A stretch of 64,000 bases of DNA from Amycolatopsis umgeniensis (GTDB lineage Bacteria > Actinomycetota > Actinomycetes > Mycobacteriales > Pseudonocardiaceae), in NCBI RefSeq assembly GCF_014205155.1, contig NZ_JACHMX010000001.1, positions 7,440,001 to 7,504,000 on the forward strand, written 5' to 3'. Below, piece by piece: positions 1 to 8,529 of the stretch. Position numbers and translations under genes: made by a program. Below the pieces are notes generated by a model. The model was not told the origin of the DNA. It made no database searches and saw nothing but the letters and a program-made list of their open reading frames with translations. Positions within the stretch are counted from its first letter, which is position 1. Each line of letters begins with the position of its first letter.

Positions 1-345
1 GGCCGGGGATCACAGTGCGTGAACACCGGCGGCGAGAAGGTGTACCCGGAGGAAGTCGAGGGCGCGCTGAAGTCGCATCCGGACGTCTTCGACGCGCTCG
101 TCATCGGCATCCCCGACGACCGGCTCGGCCAGCGGGTGGCCGCGGTGATCCAGCCGAGGGCGGGCAAGGAACTGGACTTCGCCGCGCTCGAAGCGCATGT
201 GCGGACCGAGATCGCGGGGTACAAGGTGCCGCGCAGCCTCTGGCTCGCCGAGGAGATCGGCCGGTCGCCCAGCGGGAAACCGGACTATCCCTGGGCGGAG
301 CGCTACGCGACCGAGCACGAGCCCGTCACCATCCAACCGGCGTAA
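1..345 (+). CDS. Acyl-CoA synthetase (AMP-binding family), C-terminal part only
   Basis: The frame is open from base 1, so the gene begins outside the window. The 114 visible residues match the mobile C-terminal domain of FadD-type acyl-CoA synthetases. They begin with the hinge-region stretch INTGGEKV-like (here VNTGGEKVYPEEVE), then the AlVIGIPDDRLGQRV segment, and end with a KVPRSL...RSPSGKPDY block that carries the family lysine involved in adenylation. Such enzymes activate fatty or other carboxylic acids to acyl-CoA with ATP. The substrate cannot be told from this end. The stop at 343-345 overlaps the ribosome-binding site of the next gene, so the two are probably co-transcribed. Confidence 0.88.
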   Translation, partial: GRGSQCVNTGGEKVYPEEVEGALKSHPDVFDALVIGIPDDRLGQRVAAVIQPRAGKELDFAALEAHVRTEIAGYKVPRSLWLAEEIGRSPSGKPDYPWAERYATEHEPVTIQPA

Positions 346-354
346 AGGAGTTTC

Positions 355-1461
355 ATGCGGACGTCTCTGTGCGACCGGCTCGGGATCGACCTGCCGATCG
401 TCGGGTTCACCCCGTCCGAACACGTCGCCGCGGCGATCAGCCGGGCGGGCGGCATGGGTGTGCTGGGCTGCGTGCGGTTCAACGACGCCGCCGAACTCGA
501 CGCCGTCCTGTCGTGGATGGACGAGAACACCGGCGGCAAACCGTACGGCGTCGACATCGTGATGCCCGCCAAGATCCCGGCCGAAGGGACGTCGATCGAT
601 CTCGCGAAACACATCCCGCAGGGGCATCGCGACTTCGTGGAGAGGACGCTGCGCGACCTCGCGGTGCCGCCGCTGCCGGACGACACCGACGAACGCGCGG
701 GAGTGCTGGGCTGGCTGCATTCGGTCGCCCGGTCGCATGTCGAGGTCGCGCTGAAACACCCCATCCGGTTGATCGCCAACGCCCTGGGCTCACCGCCGGT
801 GGACGTCATCGAGCAGTGTCACGCGAAGGGTGTGCCGGTCGCGGCGTTGGCGGGCAAGGCCGAGCACGCCGTCCGGCACGTCGACAACGGCGTCGACATC
901 GTTGTGGCGCAAGGCTACGAGGCGGGCGGGCACACCGGCGAGATCGCGTCGATGGTCCTGCTGCCCGAGGTGGCCGACGCCGTCGGTGACCGCGTGCCGG
1001 TGCTCGCCGCGGGCGGGATCGGTTCGGGCAGGCAGGTCGCGGCGGCGCTCGCGCTGGGCGCGTCCGGGGTGTGGATGGGTTCCTTCTGGCTCGCCACCGA
1101 GGAGTACCTCCAGACGATGGGGGAGTCCGAGGCGATGCAGCGCGCGCTCGTCGCGGCGGGCTCGTCCGACACCGTCCGGACACGGATCTACACCGGCAAA
1201 CCGGCGCGGCTGCTCAAAACGCGGTGGACCGAGGCGTGGGCCTCGCCCGACGCGCCCGAACCGCTGCCGATGCCCTTGCAGAACCTGCTGGTCTCCCACG
1301 CGCACAACCGGATCCACCACGCGGCGGATCCGAGTGTGGTCTCGATGCCGGTCGGCCAGATCGTCGGGCGGATGGACCGGGTGCGCCCGGTCGCCGACGT
1401 GATCGCGGAGCTGGTCTCGGGTTACGAGGAAGCACTGTCGCGTTTGGACAAAACCCGCTGA
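355..1461 (+). CDS. Nitronate monooxygenase / 2-nitropropane dioxygenase family FMN enzyme
   Basis: A 368-residue TIM-barrel flavoprotein of the NMO/NPD family, which oxidise alkyl nitronates with FMN and O2; many members have unknown physiological substrates. Visible family marks are an N-terminal LGIDLPIVGF, the glycine-rich GGMGVLG, the VAQGYEAGGHTG segment near residues 184-195, and the FMN phosphate-binding LAAGGIGSG followed by LGASGVWMGS. The start ATG is preceded by AAAGGAG at 343-349, which overlaps the stop of the acyl-CoA synthetase. Pairing with a FadD-type gene suggests a lipid or nitro-compound role, which is inference. Downstream lie three hairpins instead of a gene. Confidence 0.88.
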   Translation: MRTSLCDRLGIDLPIVGFTPSEHVAAAISRAGGMGVLGCVRFNDAAELDAVLSWMDENTGGKPYGVDIVMPAKIPAEGTSIDLAKHIPQGHRDFVERTLRDLAVPPLPDDTDERAGVLGWLHSVARSHVEVALKHPIRLIANALGSPPVDVIEQCHAKGVPVAALAGKAEHAVRHVDNGVDIVVAQGYEAGGHTGEIASMVLLPEVADAVGDRVPVLAAGGIGSGRQVAAALALGASGVWMGSFWLATEEYLQTMGESEAMQRALVAAGSSDTVRTRIYTGKPARLLKTRWTEAWASPDAPEPLPMPLQNLLVSHAHNRIHHAADPSVVSMPVGQIVGRMDRVRPVADVIAELVSGYEEALSRLDKTR

Positions 1462-1495
1462 CGCGTGCTGGGCTCGGGTTCGCGGGTCCGGGACG

Positions 1496-1549
1496 GGTTG
1501 CGAAAGCCACTTTCGCAACCTTGAACGTTGCGAAAGTGGCTTTCGCACC
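1496..1549. repeat. Nested hairpin, CGAAAG-N3-CTTTCG type
   Basis: Two arms of about 23 bp (1496-1519 and 1527-1549) are almost perfectly complementary around a 7-nt loop. Each arm is itself a small palindrome, CGAAAG-CCA-CTTTCG or its complement. It lies 35 bp after the nitronate monooxygenase stop and could end transcription, although no U-run follows. It is closely related to the elements at 1607-1663 and 22521-22573. Confidence 0.85.
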
Positions 1550-1606
1550 ACATCGGCGCGGATCCGCGTGCAGGTCAGCCCGGCTGACGCCTCACTGCTG
1601 CTTCGG

Positions 1607-1663
1607 GTGTCGCGAAAGCCACTTTCGAGACATCAGACGTCCCGAAAGTGGCTTTCGCGACAC
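1607..1663. repeat. Nested hairpin, CGAAAG-N3-CTTTCG type, second copy
   Basis: Arms GTGTCGCGAAAGCCACTTTCG and its complement surround the centre AGACATCAGACGTCC. The 53-bp core is nearly identical to 22521-22573, including the loop, although the two lie 21 kb apart. That points to a dispersed repeat family and not to independent terminators. Confidence 0.87.
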
Positions 1664-1681
1664 CGCGAGCCCGCGCAAAGA

Positions 1682-1723
1682 GAAGGTCCCCTCCACCACG
1701 TCGTTGTGGTGAAGGGGACCTTC
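1682..1723. repeat. Nested hairpin, AAGG-N3-CCTT type, between convergent genes
   Basis: Arms GAAGGTCCCCTCCACCAC (1682-1699) and GTGGTGAAGGGGACCTTC (1706-1723) pair with one mismatch around a 6-nt loop. It lies 21 bp from the stop of the trypsin gene, which is read leftward, so it could act as a bidirectional terminator. It contains the AAGG-N3-CC(T) core seen in the other long hairpins of this window. Confidence 0.8.
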
Positions 1724-1744
1724 AGCGCATGCCGTGCGTCGAAG

Positions 1745-2674
<930 letters not shown>

Positions 2675-2885
2675 TTAACGGACGTTCGCCGCGTACTGCC
2701 GACCAATGGCGTAGCCCAGAGCGCCTAGCGCCGGTACTCCGGGACCGGTGGGCGCCGGAACCGCCGGAAGGCTGAACGTCGGAGCGAGAGGGGCGATCCG
2801 CCGAACGAGGTGCCCGTTTCGTCCACGAGTGTGAGCGTGGCATGAACACTTCGTTCGGGTCAGTACAGGCAAGGTGAATTCGGCC

Positions 2886-2891
2886 TAGGAT
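2886..2891 (+). promoter_or_regulatory. Putative -10 box of gntR, leaderless
   Basis: TAGGAT, close to the actinobacterial -10 consensus, ends 7 nt before the GTG at 2899. There is no ribosome-binding site before that GTG, so the transcript is probably leaderless. No convincing -35 box is seen at the expected distance. Confidence 0.45.
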
Positions 2892-2898
2892 CTGGATC

Positions 2899-3675
2899 GT
2901 GAAAGCGCGTTCGCCCAGACTTCATCCGCCCGCCGAAGGCCCGGTTCGGGACGGAATTCCCGAACACGGCCGCATTCCTCGCTATTACGCGGTCAAAGTC
3001 GATCTGCTCGACGTGATCTCCGAATTAGGGCAAGGAGCGGCACTTCCCACCGAAAGGGAACTATCCGAACGATTCGAGGTTTCTCGCGCGACGGTCCGCC
3101 AGGCCGTCGGCGAACTGGTGCTTGAAGGCCGTCTCAGCAGGCGGCAGGGGAGCGGCACCTACGTCGCGGGCCCCAAGCTCGTCCAGCCGCTCGCTTTGGT
3201 GAGTTACACCGAAGGACTCAGGAGGCAGGGCATTCAGCCGGGCCGGAATCTGATCTCTCTGGAACGTCGGGAGGCGGGCCCGTCGCTGGCTTCGGAACTG
3301 GAAATCGACCCCGAAGACGACGTCATCCACATCGAACGGGTGCTGCTCGCCGACGACGAGCGGGTCGGGCTGGAATCGACCTATCTCACCGCCGCGCGAT
3401 TCCCGACCCTCATGGATGTGTTCGATCCCACACAGTCGCTCTACGCGTGTTTGCGGGAAAGGCTGGGCGTGGTCTTCGACGGCGCCGAGGAGCGGGTCGA
3501 GACCGTGCTCGCCACCCCTCGGGAGGCGCTGCTGATCGGGACGAACCCGGCGCTGCCGATGCTGCTGATGCACCGGACCTCCTGGGGGACCGACGGCGTC
3601 CCGTTCGAGCGCGTCCGGTCGCTGTTCCGCGGTGACCGGCTTTCGTTCGAGACCCGCTTGGGCCGCGTGGAGTGA
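2899..3675 (+). CDS. GntR family regulator with UTRA ligand domain, probable phosphonate regulator
   Basis: A 258-residue HutC/UTRA-type GntR repressor. The winged helix lies near residues 40-90 (LPTERELSERFEVSRATVRQ, then RRQGSGTYV), and the UTRA ligand-binding domain fills residues 100-250. It lies 182 bp upstream of the 2-aminoethylphosphonate operon in the same direction, the place that phnR holds in the Salmonella phnR-phnSTUV cluster, so control of that operon is a reasonable inference. The start GTG at 2899 has a -10 box 7 nt upstream and no ribosome-binding site. The first 25 residues are not conserved-looking and a later start cannot be excluded. Confidence 0.85.
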   Translation: MKARSPRLHPPAEGPVRDGIPEHGRIPRYYAVKVDLLDVISELGQGAALPTERELSERFEVSRATVRQAVGELVLEGRLSRRQGSGTYVAGPKLVQPLALVSYTEGLRRQGIQPGRNLISLERREAGPSLASELEIDPEDDVIHIERVLLADDERVGLESTYLTAARFPTLMDVFDPTQSLYACLRERLGVVFDGAEERVETVLATPREALLIGTNPALPMLLMHRTSWGTDGVPFERVRSLFRGDRLSFETRLGRVE

Positions 3676-3689
3676 CCCCTCCGCGCATT

Positions 3690-3740
3690 TAGTCCTCTGG
3701 ATGCGGTGTTTGCACTTTCAACGACCGCAAGCAGAGGACT
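3690..3740. promoter_or_regulatory. Imperfect inverted repeat between gntR and the phosphonate operon
   Basis: AGTCCTCT (3691-3698) pairs with AGAGGACT (3733-3740), and inside it GCGGT pairs with ACCGC, leaving a loop of about 16 nt. It starts 15 bp after the gntR stop. It may be a terminator for gntR or part of the operon's control region; the sequence does not decide. Confidence 0.45.
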
Positions 3741-3770
3741 GCTGGCGGTTAAATGTAACGCAAAGATAAC

Positions 3771-3782
3771 AGGTCTGGTCCA
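3771..3782 (+). promoter_or_regulatory. Candidate GntR/UTRA operator upstream of the phosphonate operon
   Basis: AGGTCTGGTCCA resembles the TGGTCTAGTCCA/TGGTCTAGACCA sites bound by HutC-type GntR proteins such as DasR, matching 10 and 9 of 12 positions. It lies 75 bp before the first gene of the operon and downstream of the gene for a UTRA-type regulator. Binding is inferred. Confidence 0.3.
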
Positions 3783-3857
3783 CATTTCGGAGGTACTTCA
3801 CCTGGAGTTAGAACCGCGGTCACGGAGCGTTGGTGCGCGCAGGCGAGCGTCTGCGGT

Positions 3858-4970
3858 GTGCGAATCCTCATCATCGGCGGCGGAGTGCTCGGCACTCAGC
3901 ACGCCTGGCAGGCCGTGGAACGCGGCCACGACGTCGTCCAGATCGAACGCGAACCCGAGGCCAGGGGCGCGTCGGTGCGCAACTTCGGCCTGGTCTGGGT
4001 CGGCGGCCGCGCCACCGGCCCCGAACTGGAGACGGCCGCCAGGGCCCGAGTGCTGTGGGAGCGCATCGGCGAACGTGTCCCGGGGATCGGCTTCCGGCCG
4101 AACGGCTCCCTCACCGTCGTCCGCACGGAGGCCGAGCTCGCCGTCGCCGAGGCCGCGGCCGCGAGCACGGAGGACCGCGGCTTCGAGCTGCTCGACGCCG
4201 CCAAGACCCGGGAGCTGAACCCGGCCCTGCGCGGTGACTTCCTCGGCGCGCTCTGGTGCGATCGCGACGCCGCCGTCGAACCCCGCGTCGCCCAGCCCGC
4301 TCTCCGCGCCGAACTGGCGAAATCCGGCCGCTACACCTGGGTGCCCGGCCGCGAGATCCGCGACCTGACCACCCGCGGCGTCGTCGACGACGCGGGTGAG
4401 ACCCACGAGGGCGACGTCGTCGTGCTGTGCACCGGCGCCTGGGCCGGTGGCCTGGTCAAGGAGCTCGCCGGGCAGACCCCGGTGCGCCGGGTGCGGTTGC
4501 AGATGGCCCAGACCGAACCGCTCGGTGAAACCCTCACCACCACGGTCGCCGACGCGGACAGCTTCCGGTACTACCCGGCGTACCTAGGCACCGCGCTCGA
4601 CGGGCTCAACACCCGCCAGCCGCAGGGTGAGATCGCCGCCGCCAACGCCATGCAGCTGCTCATGGTCCAGCGCCTCGACGGCTCGCTGACCATCGGCGAC
4701 ACCCACGAGTACGACGAGCCGTTCTCCTTCGACACCACCGAAGACCCGTACGACCATCTGGCCGAGGTCGCCGGGGCGCTGCTCGGGCGCCCGCTCCCGC
4801 GCATCGCCCGCCGCTGGGCCGGGGTCTACGCCCAGACCACCGACACCTCCCGGATCGTGCACCGCGCCCGCGTCGCGGACAACGCGTGGCTCGTCACCGG
4901 ACCCGGCGGCCGGGGCATGACCTGCTCGCCCGCCATCGCCGAAGACACCGCCGAGGAGCTGTCGTGGTGA
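3858..4970 (+). CDS. FAD-dependent oxidoreductase of phosphonate catabolism (TIGR03364/PbfD-like)
   Basis: A 370-residue DAO-superfamily flavoprotein. The Rossmann dinucleotide-binding motif IIGGGVLGTQHAW lies at residues 5-17, followed by the acidic end of beta-2 (QIERE). The C-terminal GPGGRGMT closes the FAD site. Its place as the first gene before a phosphonatase-like hydrolase and phnSTUV matches the TIGR03364 oxidoreductases found beside phosphonate genes. Recent work reports that relatives oxidise 2-aminoethylphosphonate or its N-methyl forms to phosphonoacetaldehyde. No phnW aminotransferase is present here, so this enzyme probably supplies the aldehyde for the next gene. The GTG start has only a weak ribosome-binding site. 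The stop overlaps the next start. Confidence 0.85.
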   Translation: MRILIIGGGVLGTQHAWQAVERGHDVVQIEREPEARGASVRNFGLVWVGGRATGPELETAARARVLWERIGERVPGIGFRPNGSLTVVRTEAELAVAEAAAASTEDRGFELLDAAKTRELNPALRGDFLGALWCDRDAAVEPRVAQPALRAELAKSGRYTWVPGREIRDLTTRGVVDDAGETHEGDVVVLCTGAWAGGLVKELAGQTPVRRVRLQMAQTEPLGETLTTTVADADSFRYYPAYLGTALDGLNTRQPQGEIAAANAMQLLMVQRLDGSLTIGDTHEYDEPFSFDTTEDPYDHLAEVAGALLGRPLPRIARRWAGVYAQTTDTSRIVHRARVADNAWLVTGPGGRGMTCSPAIAEDTAEELSW

Positions 4971-5638
4971 ACACCGAACTCGTCGTCCTGGACATGGCAG
5001 GCACCACCGTCGCCGACGACGGCCTCGTGATCCGCGCCTTCACCGAGGCGATCGCCGCCGCCGGAGTGTCCGAAGAGGACAGTCGATACCCCGGCATGCT
5101 CGACTACGTCGTCGAAACCATGGGACAGTCCAAGATCGTCGTCTTCCGCGCGCTGCTCGACGGGGACGAGGAACGCGCCCGCCGTGCGAACACCGCCTTC
5201 CAGGACGCCTACGGGAAACTCGTCGCCGACGGCCACTGCGGGCCGATCCCCGGCGCCGAGGACACGATCCAGGAGCTGCGCGCCCAAGGCGTGAAGGTCG
5301 CGCTGACCACCGGTTTCGCGTCGGCCACGCAGAACGCCATCCTGGACGCGCTGGGCTGGCACGGCCTCGCCGACGCCGTACTGGCGCCGGGCGAGGGCGT
5401 TCGCGGCCGCCCGTTCCCCGACCTCGTCCTCGCCGCCGCGCTGCGGCTCGAAATCACCGACGTCCGCCGGATCGCCGTCGCGGGTGACACCCCGTCGGAC
5501 GTCCGGACCGGGCTTTCCTCCGGCGCCTCGCTCGTCGCCGGGGTGCTCACCGGATCGGCGAAGAAGCCGGAACTGGAAGCCGCCGGTGCCACGCACGTCC
5601 TCGAATCCGTCCGCGACCTCCCCGCCCTGCTGTCCTAA
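4967..5638 (+). CDS. Phosphonatase-like HAD hydrolase (phosphonoacetaldehyde hydrolase type)
   Basis: A 223-residue HAD-superfamily hydrolase. Motif I is DMAGTTV with Asp9 as nucleophile and Ala11 at the second position, as in PhnX. MGQSKI places a lysine (Lys56) where PhnX uses a Schiff-base lysine on phosphonoacetaldehyde. TTGFAS (motif II) and VAGDTPSDVRTG (motif IV) follow. The expected reaction is phosphonoacetaldehyde to acetaldehyde plus phosphate. It is shorter than PhnX of Bacillus (about 265 residues), fitting the TIGR03351 PhnX-like group. Start GTG at 4967 overlaps the TGA of the oxidase gene; GTG at 4964 is equally possible. GAGGAG lies 8 nt upstream. Confidence 0.87.
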   Translation: MNTELVVLDMAGTTVADDGLVIRAFTEAIAAAGVSEEDSRYPGMLDYVVETMGQSKIVVFRALLDGDEERARRANTAFQDAYGKLVADGHCGPIPGAEDTIQELRAQGVKVALTTGFASATQNAILDALGWHGLADAVLAPGEGVRGRPFPDLVLAAALRLEITDVRRIAVAGDTPSDVRTGLSSGASLVAGVLTGSAKKPELEAAGATHVLESVRDLPALLS

Positions 5639-5654
5639 AAGGAGCTTTGACGAC

Positions 5655-6674
5655 ATGAAGAAACTCGCGGCCGCCGCCCTCGCCGGGCTGCTCACGATCA
5701 CCCTGGCCGCCTGTGGTGGTACCGCCGGCGGCGCTTCCGGCGACCAGACCGTCACGCTGTACACAGTGGACGGTCTCGAAGACTGGTACGCCCAGCGCGT
5801 CGAGGAGTTCAAGGCCAAGACCGGCATCACCGTCCAGGCGGTGACCGCCGGATCCGGCGAGGTCGCCTCGCGGGTGGAGAAGGAGAAGGCCAACACCCAG
5901 GCCGACATCCTGGTCACCCTCCCGCCGTTCATCCAGCGGGCCGCGTCGCAGGGCCTGCTCGCCGCCACGGCACCCGCCGGGATCGACCAGGTCCCCGCCG
6001 GGCAGAAGGACGGCCAGGGCCGGTACTTCGCCATCATGAACAACTACCTCAGCTTCATCCGCAACCCGCAGGCCTCGCCCAAGACCTGGGACGACCTCCT
6101 GGCCCCCGCGCTCAAGGGCAAGCTCCAGTACTCGACCCCCGGCGAGGCGGGCGACGGCACCGCCGTCCTGCTGCAGCTCCAGCACGTCCTCGGTGAGCAG
6201 GGTGCGCTCGAGTACCTCGCGAAGCTCGAAGCCAACAACGTCGGCCCGTCGTCCTCCACCGGCAAACTGCAGCCGAAGGTGGCCAAGGCCGAGATCCTGG
6301 TGGCCAACGGCGACGTCCAGATGAACCTCGCCTCGATCGAGAAGAGCGGCGGTTTCGAGATCTTCTTCCCCGCCGACGCGCAGGGTAAGCGGTCCACGTT
6401 CGCGCTCCCGTACTACGCCGGTCTGGTCAACAACGCGCCGCACGCGGAGAACGCCAAGAAGTTCCTGGAGTTCCTGCTCTCGCCCGAGGTGCAGGGCAAG
6501 GCCGTCGACGCCTTCGGTGCCCCGTCGCGGACCGACGTCACGCCGTCCGGGCCGCGGGCGGACAAGGTGAAGGCCGCCCTCGACGGCGTCGAGATCTGGC
6601 AGCCGGACTGGAACACCGTCCTCGCGAAGCTCGACGCCGACCTCGCCGCGTACAAGAAGGCCGTCGGCCGATGA
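5655..6674 (+). CDS. phnS: 2-aminoethylphosphonate ABC transporter, substrate-binding lipoprotein
   Basis: A 339-residue extracellular solute-binding protein. It has a lipoprotein signal with lipobox LAAC, so Cys20 would be lipidated. The sequence matches Salmonella PhnS along its length: VTLYTVDGL, ADILVTLPPFIQRAA, NNYLSFI, KLQYSTPGEAGDGTAV, NNVGPSSSTGKL, ANGDVQMNLA and SRTDVTPSG. It binds 2-aminoethylphosphonate outside the membrane and passes it to PhnU/PhnV. AAAGGAG at 5637-5643 overlaps the stop of the hydrolase gene, and the stop of phnS overlaps the start of phnT by 4 nt. Confidence 0.93.
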   Translation: MKKLAAAALAGLLTITLAACGGTAGGASGDQTVTLYTVDGLEDWYAQRVEEFKAKTGITVQAVTAGSGEVASRVEKEKANTQADILVTLPPFIQRAASQGLLAATAPAGIDQVPAGQKDGQGRYFAIMNNYLSFIRNPQASPKTWDDLLAPALKGKLQYSTPGEAGDGTAVLLQLQHVLGEQGALEYLAKLEANNVGPSSSTGKLQPKVAKAEILVANGDVQMNLASIEKSGGFEIFFPADAQGKRSTFALPYYAGLVNNAPHAENAKKFLEFLLSPEVQGKAVDAFGAPSRTDVTPSGPRADKVKAALDGVEIWQPDWNTVLAKLDADLAAYKKAVGR

Positions 6675-7732
6675 CCCCGGCGGTCGAGTTCCGCGGGGTG
6701 TCCGTCCGCTTCGGACAGACGACCGCCCTCTCGCCACTGGACCTCACCGTGGCGAGAGGGGAGACGCTGGCGATGCTCGGGCCGTCCGGCTCCGGCAAGT
6801 CGACGGCGTTGAAGGCGCTCGCGGGCTTCGTCGTGCCGAGCACCGGCCGGGTCCTGCTCGACGGCGAGGACGTCACCGAGCTGCCGCCGCACCGGCGCGG
6901 CCTCGGCGTGGTCGTCCAGAGCTACGCGCTGTTCCCGCACATGCGAGTGGAGGCCAACGTCGCTTTCGGCCTCAAGTCAAGGAAAACACCTCGGGCCGAG
7001 ACGGCGGACCGGGTGGCCGAGGCGCTGGAACTGGTCGGGATGGGCAAGTACGCCCGCCGCTACCCGCGCGAGCTTTCGGGCGGGCAGCAACAGCGCGTCG
7101 CGCTCGCGCGGGCACTGGCCATCCGGCCGCGCGTGCTGCTGCTCGACGAACCACTGTCCGCTTTGGACGCCGCCCTGCGCGAGGACATGGTCGCCGAACT
7201 GCTGCGGCTGCGGGCCGAACTGCCCGACACCACGCTGATCTACGTCACCCACGACCAGGGTGAGGCGCTGGCGCTGGCCGACCGGATCGCCGTCATGCGC
7301 GACTCGAAGCTGGTCGAACTCGGGCCGAGCCGCGAGCTCTACCAGCGCCCGTCGACCGAGTTCACCGCGAGCTTCCTCGGCGCGTCCAACCTCATCGCGG
7401 TGGAGCTGCTCCACGCCGACGGCACCCGGGTGCGGCTCGGCGACCGTGAGCTGTCGGCGGATCCGTCCGGCACGATCCGGGCGGGACAGCCCGTCGCGCT
7501 CGGCGTCCGGCCCCATCGGGTCGGGATCACCGCGGTGGACGCCCCCGGCGCGCTGCCCGCCGTCCTGCGCGGGGTCCAGTGGCGTGGCACGGGCTTCCGG
7601 CTCGACCTCGAACTCGCGCACAACGGGGACGAGGTCCGCGCCGAGGTTCCGGACGTCGAGGGGCTGCCCGGCGTGGGAGAGCGGGTCGGAGTGTCCATTC
7701 CGGACGGGTGCCCGCTGGTGGGTATCGGATGA
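6671..7732 (+). CDS. phnT: 2-aminoethylphosphonate ABC transporter, ATP-binding protein
   Basis: A 353-residue importer ATPase. Walker A GPSGSGKST lies at residues 37-45, the Q-loop is VVQSYALFPHM, the signature is LSGGQQQR near residue 136, and Walker B is LLLDEPLSALD, followed by the H-loop YVTHDQGEA. A C-terminal TOBE domain follows from about residue 240, as in spermidine/phosphonate-type importers. It overlaps phnS and phnU by 4 nt each (ATGA), so translation is coupled. It energises uptake of 2-aminoethylphosphonate with the two permeases that follow. Confidence 0.92.
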   Translation: MTPAVEFRGVSVRFGQTTALSPLDLTVARGETLAMLGPSGSGKSTALKALAGFVVPSTGRVLLDGEDVTELPPHRRGLGVVVQSYALFPHMRVEANVAFGLKSRKTPRAETADRVAEALELVGMGKYARRYPRELSGGQQQRVALARALAIRPRVLLLDEPLSALDAALREDMVAELLRLRAELPDTTLIYVTHDQGEALALADRIAVMRDSKLVELGPSRELYQRPSTEFTASFLGASNLIAVELLHADGTRVRLGDRELSADPSGTIRAGQPVALGVRPHRVGITAVDAPGALPAVLRGVQWRGTGFRLDLELAHNGDEVRAEVPDVEGLPGVGERVGVSIPDGCPLVGIG

Positions 7733-8529
7733 CCCGTCGCGGCTGGCTCCTGCTGCCACCGGTGCTCGTCCTGCTCGGCTTCTTCGGCTACCCGCTGGTG
7801 CTGGTCGTCCTCCAATCCCTGGAATCGAAGACCGGCGAGTTCGGTTTGTCGGTGTGGCTGGACGTCCTGGGTTCGGCGGAATTCCGGGACGCCGCCTGGA
7901 AGACCGTCGCGCTCGCGCTCGGTGCCACCGCGGGCTGCGTGGTGCTGGGAACGTTCCTCGCGCTGGTGATCGCGTTCGTGCCGTTCCCCGGCGCGCGGAC
8001 GCTTTCGCGGCTGGTGGACACCGTGCTCGCGTTCCCGTCGTTCCTCATCGCGCTCGCGTTCACCTTCATTTACGGCAGCGCGGGGATCCTGGGCGCGGGT
8101 GGGTTCCTGTACTCGCCGTTCGGGATCCTGCTGGCGGAGATCACCTTCTACACCCCGTTCGTGATGCGGCCGGCGCTCGCCGCTTTCGGGCAGGTCTCGA
8201 CGGCGCAGATGGAGGTCGCGGCCAGCCTCGGCGCGAAACCCGGACGGGTGCTGCGCCGGGTGATCCTGCCGGAAGCCCTGCCATCGCTGGCTTCCGGCGC
8301 GTGCCTGACCATGCTGCTGGCGATGAACGAATTCGGCATCGTGCTGTTCCTCGGCGCCAAGGACGTCACGACCCTGCCGATGCTGGTGTACGGCAAGGGG
8401 ATCGTGACGTTCGACTTCCCGCAGGCTTGTGTCATCGCCGTCGTCAACGTCGTGTTCTCCCTTGCCCTGTACGGAACCTACCGGCGACTGACGAAGGGAG
8501 GCCGCCATGCTGCTGTGGACCAGGCGTAG
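7729..8529 (+). CDS. phnU: 2-aminoethylphosphonate ABC transporter, first permease
   Basis: A 266-residue inner-membrane permease with about six transmembrane segments, beginning right at the start (LLLPPVLVLLGFFGYPLVLVV). The EAA-type coupling loop appears as VAASLGAKPGRVLRRVILPEALP near residues 162-185, the contact with PhnT. The ATG at 7729 is in the ATGA overlap with phnT; a frame extended upstream to 7579 would run inside phnT and is not used. Assigning U and V to the first and second permease rests on the Salmonella phnSTUV order. Confidence 0.88.
   Translation: MTRRGWLLLPPVLVLLGFFGYPLVLVVLQSLESKTGEFGLSVWLDVLGSAEFRDAAWKTVALALGATAGCVVLGTFLALVIAFVPFPGARTLSRLVDTVLAFPSFLIALAFTFIYGSAGILGAGGFLYSPFGILLAEITFYTPFVMRPALAAFGQVSTAQMEVAASLGAKPGRVLRRVILPEALPSLASGACLTMLLAMNEFGIVLFLGAKDVTTLPMLVYGKGIVTFDFPQACVIAVVNVVFSLALYGTYRRLTKGGRHAAVDQA

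Noticed and set aside
5547..6737. A 396-codon frame opposite phnS
   Set aside because: Shadow of the PhnS frame; low-complexity Gly/Arg/Glu/Val translation without motifs.
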